From an uncultured Ignavibacteriota bacterium (lineage in GTDB: Bacteria > Bacteroidota > Ignavibacteria > Tepidaquicellales > Tepidaquicellaceae), in contig CAIUQV010000091.1 in the NCBI GenBank assembly GCA_903901375.1, positions 1 to 9,065 of the forward strand: a stretch of DNA of 9,065 bases, in the 5' to 3' direction. The notes beneath the pieces are model-generated. The model made no database searches. It saw only the letters and a program-made list of their open reading frames with translations, and was not told the DNA's origin. A program made the translations under genes and the position numbers. Below, one piece after another: positions 5,308-9,065 of the stretch (position 1 is its first letter; each line of letters opens with the position of its first letter).

Positions 5308-7300
5308 CTTTCGGAAGTACGTTTCCGACAGGTGTGATACCTGATACTGGTGACATAACGAAACAAGTGTTTGGTCTTGGAGCCTGTGCAGATCCGCCTG
5401 TCATAGTGCATCCTGTTGAATTGTCTGTGTAATAACCCCATGTCATACCTGTGGCTGCTGTTGATGCTACAGTTGAGTATGCTGTGTATGCTGAGTTATC
5501 GTAGCAGATTTCAACTAATAAGTTGCTTGTTCCGTTCCATACAAAGTATGGTGATGTCATATCAATATATTGCAGACCTGTTGCAGGAACTGTATAGGTT
5601 CCGCTGAATCCTGTGAACCATGTACCTGTTGTTACAAATCCTGTTAATGATGTTTGTGTTGTTGCCTGGAATTTAACGTTGAAACCGTTCATTGCTGCAC
5701 CGTCACGTGTTAAAACATTGAACCCTACTCTTTGAATGTTGTAGTTTGCTGCGCCACCTGCTGCGATAAGTTCTGCTGCTGTGAAGAGCATCTGTGTTCT
5801 TCCGTCCATCCAGAATGTTGTGAATGGATAGTTTGATGATGTTGTACCTGTTCCGATACAAGCAGTTACCTGTGCAATGATTGTAAAGTTATATAATGCA
5901 GAAGAGTCTCTGTTGTGCTGTGCGGAACCGTCCTGAGCAATAATGCGGTAGTTGATAACGTCACCAACGTTTACGTCTGCGTTTAATGAATTGAATAATG
6001 CAGAATATGTATTACCTGATGTGTTTAAAATTTTGAACTGTTTAACTGTTCCTGGTGCTGATGTTTTATACCATCTTACCCATGCAGAGTCAATACCGAA
6101 AGCATCTGTAACTGTTGCTGTTACTGCTACAGGCCATGTTGTTTTAGGTGTTGGTCCTATTGCTGTATGTGTAATTACAGGTTTGGTTGTATCTGTTGAT
6201 GTTGCTGTGAATGTGTAAGGTCCTTTTAATGTGAACTTACCATCACTTTGAATTGCTCTGATTGAGTATCTGTATGTTGCGCTTGTTCCGTTACCCGGAA
6301 TGCTGCCTGAATAACTACTTCCTGTGTTTGTCATTGTGATAGAGTCAGTAAGAACTACGTTATTTCTTGACCAGTAAACTTTACCACTGGAAATAGTTGC
6401 TGATCCTGAAGGTGTGATTGTTGCGTTAACAACGTATGGACCTGCAACGTTTTGTGTGTTTGGTAATGGTGTATGTACTATTCCGGGACCTGAAGAAGCA
6501 GCTACTGCTAATGCTGACATCTGTCCTGAGTATGCACCTATAACTGTGCTTGAACCTGATGTTGTATCTATTACTCTGAGTTCAGGACCTGTTGAATAAG
6601 ATGCCCAATAATACATCCCGTCACTCATATCAAAATGTCCGTCTTGTCCGTAGTTGGCATTAATACCTAATGCACCTACCGATGTTGCTACGCCTGTTGC
6701 TTTGTTCCATTTGAATAACTGATCGCCTACAATATCAACGGAGAATAATGTTCCGTTTGGTGCTGCGTTTAGCATGATTGCACCTGCGCAAGCAGTTGAT
6801 GGAGTACCGACAGGTGTAAACACGCCTGTGGTAAAATTAATTGTACCGATTTGTGAACTTGTGATGTTTGACTGTACACCCCACCACTGTGCACCATCAT
6901 ATGTGAAACCTGTTAAGTTTGTTAAGGTTACACCTGTTACGTTAACAACGAGTGTTTTAGTACCTGTTGTTGTATCGATTGTGTATAAACCAAATGGTGT
7001 CAACTGGTCAACACAATAAAGTATTCCATCCTTATAAACAAATGCCGCAGGAAAACCATAGGTTTGTGCTGCGCCGATGTTTGTAAGTGTTGTGTTTCCC
7101 ATAAACTGACTTGCAAGCTGGTGGGTTGTTGTACTTAAATAAACAAAACCACGATTTGCTGCATTTAATGGGTTGTCATTTGAAATACTTGGTGGCAATC
7201 TGTTACCTTCTGGTGCACGACCCAGTGATGTCATTTGAGCAAAACTGAAACTTGCTGACATTAATAATGCAATAAGAACGAGTGAATAAATTTTTCTCAC
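5048..7300 (-). CDS. T9SS-exported surface protein with propeller-like N-terminus, Ig-like domains and type A sorting tail
   Basis: The 750-residue protein opens with a signal peptide (MRKIYSLVLIALLMSA ... FAQ, cleavage near residue 22). Residues about 50-265 hold repeats of the type 'G-x-L-Y-x-I-D-x-T-T-G' (GLYTIDTTTGTK, IGTINFTTGVFTPVG, LFKWNKATGVATSVG, LRVIDTTSGSSTVIG), typical of a beta-propeller of the kind seen in secreted Bacteroidota proteins. Two related Ig-like stretches follow, at about 275-365 (HTPLPNTQNVAGPYVV) and 375-475 (HTAIGPTPKTTWPVAV). Residues about 480-650 contain CIGTGTTSSNYPFTTFWMDG, a segment I know from other T9SS cargo of this group. The sorting tail occupies 666-750 and should direct export through the T9SS and cleavage at the surface. 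Start: GTG at 7298-7300 with AAGGAG 7 nt upstream. A strong terminator follows the stop. No catalytic motif is visible; an adhesin or structural role is possible but unproven. Confidence 0.9.
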   Translation of the reverse strand: MRKIYSLVLIALLMSASFSFAQMTSLGRAPEGNRLPPSISNDNPLNAANRGFVYLSTTTHQLASQFMGNTTLTNIGAAQTYGFPAAFVYKDGILYCVDQLTPFGLYTIDTTTGTKTLVVNVTGVTLTNLTGFTYDGAQWWGVQSNITSSQIGTINFTTGVFTPVGTPSTACAGAIMLNAAPNGTLFSVDIVGDQLFKWNKATGVATSVGALGINANYGQDGHFDMSDGMYYWASYSTGPELRVIDTTSGSSTVIGAYSGQMSALAVAASSGPGIVHTPLPNTQNVAGPYVVNATITPSGSATISSGKVYWSRNNVVLTDSITMTNTGSSYSGSIPGNGTSATYRYSIRAIQSDGKFTLKGPYTFTATSTDTTKPVITHTAIGPTPKTTWPVAVTATVTDAFGIDSAWVRWYKTSAPGTVKQFKILNTSGNTYSALFNSLNADVNVGDVINYRIIAQDGSAQHNRDSSALYNFTIIAQVTACIGTGTTSSNYPFTTFWMDGRTQMLFTAAELIAAGGAANYNIQRVGFNVLTRDGAAMNGFNVKFQATTQTSLTGFVTTGTWFTGFSGTYTVPATGLQYIDMTSPYFVWNGTSNLLVEICYDNSAYTAYSTVASTAATGMTWGYYTDNSTGCTMTGGSAQAPRPNTCFVMSPVSGITPVGNVLPKEYSLSQNYPNPFNPVTKINFALPKQGMVTLKIYDVLGREVRTLVNEVKSAGNFSVDFNASEFSSGVYFYKLESNGFSDIKRMMLIK

Positions 7301-7307
7301 TTTTTTT

Positions 7308-7313
7308 CTCCTT
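7308..7313 (-). promoter_or_regulatory. Strong Shine-Dalgarno AAGGAG deciding a GTG start
   Basis: On the minus strand AAGGAG is followed by seven As and then GTG (7300-7298). This spacing, and the signal peptide starting right there, fix the start of the 750-residue cargo protein at a non-ATG codon. Confidence 0.8.
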
Positions 7314-7519
7314 AATTTAAGGTTAATTGAAAATAGTTAAAAATTAAAAATTTATCAGATACTCATTAATACCAGAACATTTCTGAATATCTGGAAATTT
7401 GTATCTTAGCAATCTTATGATATTTAAAAGATAATAGCAACACAAAAAAGCATAGCTATACTGTTATTCCTGTTATTAAAGTTCATTATTTCTCAAAATT
7501 GTTTTTTTCTCTTTCATTG

Positions 7520-7556
7520 TTGTTTTACTTAAAAATTGATATTTTATACTTATAAT
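7520..7556 (+). promoter_or_regulatory. Tentative promoter for the plus-strand 162-residue gene
   Basis: TTGTTT (7520-7525) and TATACT (7545-7550) are separated by 19 nt; TATAAT (7551-7556) is another -10 candidate. Either would start transcription at or just before the ATG at 7564, giving a transcript with almost no leader. In such AT-rich DNA these matches can arise by chance. The rest of the 254-nt divergent gap holds no clear hairpin or operator. Confidence 0.25.
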
Positions 7557-8043
7557 GACAATTATGAAAAAAATAACATTGTTGCTGATTTCTGTTCTGG
7601 TTTTAAACTGTGTTTCTTATGCACAGTTTAAAAAACCTGAAGACGGAAACAGAATTAACAGAAATACAAATAATCTGATACTCGGAATATTTAATCCAAA
7701 GAACTTTTCAATGAATCACAGCTTTCAGGTTTCGATGCTGAGTTCTGCCTACGGAAACGTTTCGCTTACGTCATACATAAACTCGATGAATTACAAAGTT
7801 TCTGACAGGTTGAACATTTCGGCAGATGTGAAACTCCAGTATGCACCGTACGTCAGCTCATCACTGGGAGGTGCCTTTTCGAACAGTCTTCAGAATGACC
7901 TGAACGGACTTTCGCTTTCAAGGATATCGGTTGATTATAAAGTGTCAGATAATTCTTATTTAAAACTCGAATACAGAAAATTAGACGATATGTCCTATTA
8001 CAATCCATTTAATAATTATGGGTATGACAGGTTATACCGTTAA
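7555..8043 (+). CDS. Short secreted beta-strand-rich protein of unknown function
   Basis: The frame opens with MTIMKK; the second Met (ATG at 7564) is the likelier start because it places MKK directly before the hydrophobic core LLLISVLVL, giving a normal signal peptide that ends at SYAQ. No Shine-Dalgarno is visible for either start. A Cys at position 19 lies near the cleavage region, but the preceding LVLN does not fit a good lipobox. The mature part has two similar beta-strand units, YKVSDRLNISADVKL (80-94) and YKVSDNSYLKLEYRKL (128-143), of the alternating pattern seen in outer-membrane strands, and ends in a Tyr/Asn/Phe-rich tail (YYNPFNNYGYDRLYR). At about 160 residues it is too short for a large barrel. 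I do not recognise the family. It is divergent from the T9SS cargo gene and closed by its own terminator. Confidence 0.8.
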   Translation: MTIMKKITLLLISVLVLNCVSYAQFKKPEDGNRINRNTNNLILGIFNPKNFSMNHSFQVSMLSSAYGNVSLTSYINSMNYKVSDRLNISADVKLQYAPYVSSSLGGAFSNSLQNDLNGLSLSRISVDYKVSDNSYLKLEYRKLDDMSYYNPFNNYGYDRLYR

Positions 8044-8074
8044 TGATAAAATATAATCCGGACTATAAAACAAC

Positions 8075-8102
8075 ACCGGGGATGTAATGTCTCCGGTTTT
8101 TT
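8075..8102 (+). terminator. Rho-independent terminator between the secreted-protein gene and the lytR_C-rsfS pair
   Basis: ACCGGGGA (8075-8082), a 7-nt loop and TCTCCGGT (8090-8097) make an 8-bp stem with one G-U pair, followed by six Ts (8097-8102). It is 31 nt after the stop of the upstream gene and only 9 nt before the ATG of the next gene, so downstream transcription needs readthrough or a start site very close by. Confidence 0.82.
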
Positions 8103-8111
8103 AATTTACGA

Positions 8112-8603
8112 ATGAAACAGGAATTTAAAAAGAGTTTATTAAACTATTCACTCAATACAGCAATAGTCGTGTTTGCGGCTCTCTGCCTGTATTTTGCGTA
8201 TTCATTGATTATGAACACTTCGGGTTCCGGTTCACGCGGTGATAAGAATGCTGCGGATACAACAAAAAAACAGGTTACCAATCAGCCGAATTTATCCATT
8301 CAGATTAATATACTGAACGCAACCGGCGAGAACAGAATCGGAGCAAGGTTCAGGGATTACCTTAAACAAAAAGGATTCGACGTTGTGGATATGGGTAATT
8401 ACAAGACTGAGCTTGAAAAAAGCATGGTGCTCGATTTGTGCGGGGATATCAGCAAGGCTAAAAGAGTTGCTGACGCTCTCGGTGTAAGCCAGAGGAACGT
8501 AGTGACTCAGCTCGATAAAACAAAGTTCATAGACGCAACAATTTTAATCGGTAAAGACTATACAGAATTAAAACCATACACAGAGAAACTTAAAAACAAT
8601 TAA
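8112..8603 (+). CDS. Membrane-anchored LytR_C-domain protein
   Basis: The 163-residue protein has a short positively charged N-terminus (MKQEFKK), one transmembrane helix at about 13-34 (LNTAIVVFAALCLYFAYSLI), a Ser/Gly/Lys/Thr linker (36-60), and a domain at about 62-156. That domain starts with IQINILNATGENRIGARFRD and ends with ATILIGKDY, matching the LytR_C / LytR cell-envelope C-terminal fold (PF13399: 'v.VlNgtg..g.A......L...Gf.v...gn'). This domain normally follows the LCP catalytic domain in cell-wall enzymes; here it stands alone with its own anchor, so no phosphotransferase activity is expected. Its function is unknown, perhaps binding at the envelope. The stop overlaps the rsfS start by one base (TAATG), suggesting co-translation. 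LCP genes also neighbour rsfS in some Gram-positive bacteria. No Shine-Dalgarno is visible. Confidence 0.85.
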   Translation: MKQEFKKSLLNYSLNTAIVVFAALCLYFAYSLIMNTSGSGSRGDKNAADTTKKQVTNQPNLSIQINILNATGENRIGARFRDYLKQKGFDVVDMGNYKTELEKSMVLDLCGDISKAKRVADALGVSQRNVVTQLDKTKFIDATILIGKDYTELKPYTEKLKNN

Positions 8604-9065
8604 TGGATAAAAAAGAATTTGTTTATTTCGTCGCAGACCTTATACTTCAGAAGAAAGGTTTTGACGTTAAGATTTTAAACCTTGAAGGCAAGACTTCAGT
8701 AACCGATTATTTTGTAATCTGTTCTGCTTCTTCTACAACTATGGTTAAGGCAATTGCAGACCATCTTTTTAAGGAAACCAAACTTGCAGGCGAAAAAGTA
8801 TGGCGCGATGAAGGTTATTCAGGTTTGACCTGGGTATTGCTTGACTTTGTTGATGTGGTTGTACATATTTTCCACGAAGATACGAGGAAATTCTATAACC
8901 TTGAAGGTTTGTGGGGTGATGCGGAGATAGAAGAAATTCCCGAAGATTTTAAGTTCAGGAAAACTGCTGTAAAGAAATCTGCTTCCGTTAAAACCGTAAA
9001 GAAAGCAGTTACAAAAACCAAACCCGCTAAAGTAAAAACTGCTCCTAAAAAGACTATTAAGACGA
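8603..9065 (+). CDS. rsfS: Ribosomal silencing factor RsfS (Iojap/YbeB family), 3' end beyond the window
   Basis: RsfS binds ribosomal protein uL14 on the large subunit and blocks joining of the subunits, lowering translation in starved cells. The family pattern is clear over residues 1-105: VTDYFVICSASSTTMVKAIADHL (33-55), GEKVWRDEGYSGLTWVLLDFVDVVVHIFHED (63-93), then RKFYNLEGLWGDAE (95-108). Family members are usually about 105-130 residues. Here the conserved part ends near 118, and at least 36 further residues follow, made almost only of Lys, Ala, Val, Thr and Pro (KKSASVKTVKKAVTKTK and similar), still open at the window edge. The start is ATG at 8603-8605, overlapping the lytR_C stop. 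The basic tail could bind rRNA, but that is inference. Confidence 0.95.
   Translation, partial: MDKKEFVYFVADLILQKKGFDVKILNLEGKTSVTDYFVICSASSTTMVKAIADHLFKETKLAGEKVWRDEGYSGLTWVLLDFVDVVVHIFHEDTRKFYNLEGLWGDAEIEEIPEDFKFRKTAVKKSASVKTVKKAVTKTKPAKVKTAPKKTIKT

Noticed and set aside
5952..7019. Several plus-strand ORFs of 61-88 residues opposite the 750-residue gene
   Set aside because: They are antisense shadows of a well-supported coding sequence; their Val/Thr/Pro-rich content mirrors its Thr/Gly/Asn codons.
7372..7394. CCAGA/TCTGG inverted repeat in the divergent promoter gap
   Set aside because: A 5-bp match in a 254-nt AT-rich gap is expected by chance; no supporting operator pattern.

Overview
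The window looks like a chromosomal segment of an AT-rich member of the Bacteroidota/Chlorobiota side of the tree, most likely an Ignavibacteria-type organism. The main reason is two large secreted proteins that end in the type IX secretion (T9SS) type A sorting tail in its Ignavibacteria-like form (QNYPNPFNPVTKINFALP ... YDVLGREVRTLVNE ... GVYFYRL), together with Gram-negative outer-membrane-type proteins and an rsfS housekeeping gene. The taxonomic call is inference from these motifs.

Left part (1-3538): a possible 3' end of a plus-strand gene (2-55) converges on a two-gene minus-strand operon. The upstream gene (3538-2927) encodes a small beta-barrel outer-membrane protein. Only 21 nt later comes a large T9SS-exported protein with VCBS/FG-GAP-like propeller repeats, broken by a frameshift into an N-terminal piece (2905-2522) and a C-terminal piece (2622-145). 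Removing one base restores one frame of 919 residues. The base composition of this gene changes sharply near position 1380.

Middle part (3539-5047): 1.5 kb almost free of good genes. It holds orphan hairpins, a doubtful 90-residue ORF (4441-4169) that looks like a remnant, and a repeat island (about 4605-5030). The island has two copies of a 51-bp element spaced exactly 160 nt apart, a third partial copy, several short palindromes, a GTCATCCCCGC-type interspersed repeat and a strong minus-strand terminator.

Next (7300-5048, minus): a 750-residue T9SS cargo protein with a propeller-like N-terminus, two Ig-like domains and a second sorting tail. Its last 260 bp, stop codon included, differ from the tail of the first cargo gene at only 8 positions, although the two protein bodies are unrelated. 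A tail cassette has therefore been duplicated or gene-converted.

Right part (7555-9065, plus): a short secreted beta-strand-rich protein closed by a rho-independent terminator, then an overlapping pair: a membrane-anchored LytR_C-domain protein and the ribosomal silencing factor RsfS. RsfS carries a long Lys/Ala-rich C-terminal tail that runs off the window.

Functionally the minus-strand half concerns the cell surface and secretion, while the far right is housekeeping. I see no defence system, CRISPR array, complete transposon, tRNA or rRNA. The most unusual items are the shared sorting-tail cassette, the frameshifted chimeric cargo gene and the periodic palindromic repeat island.
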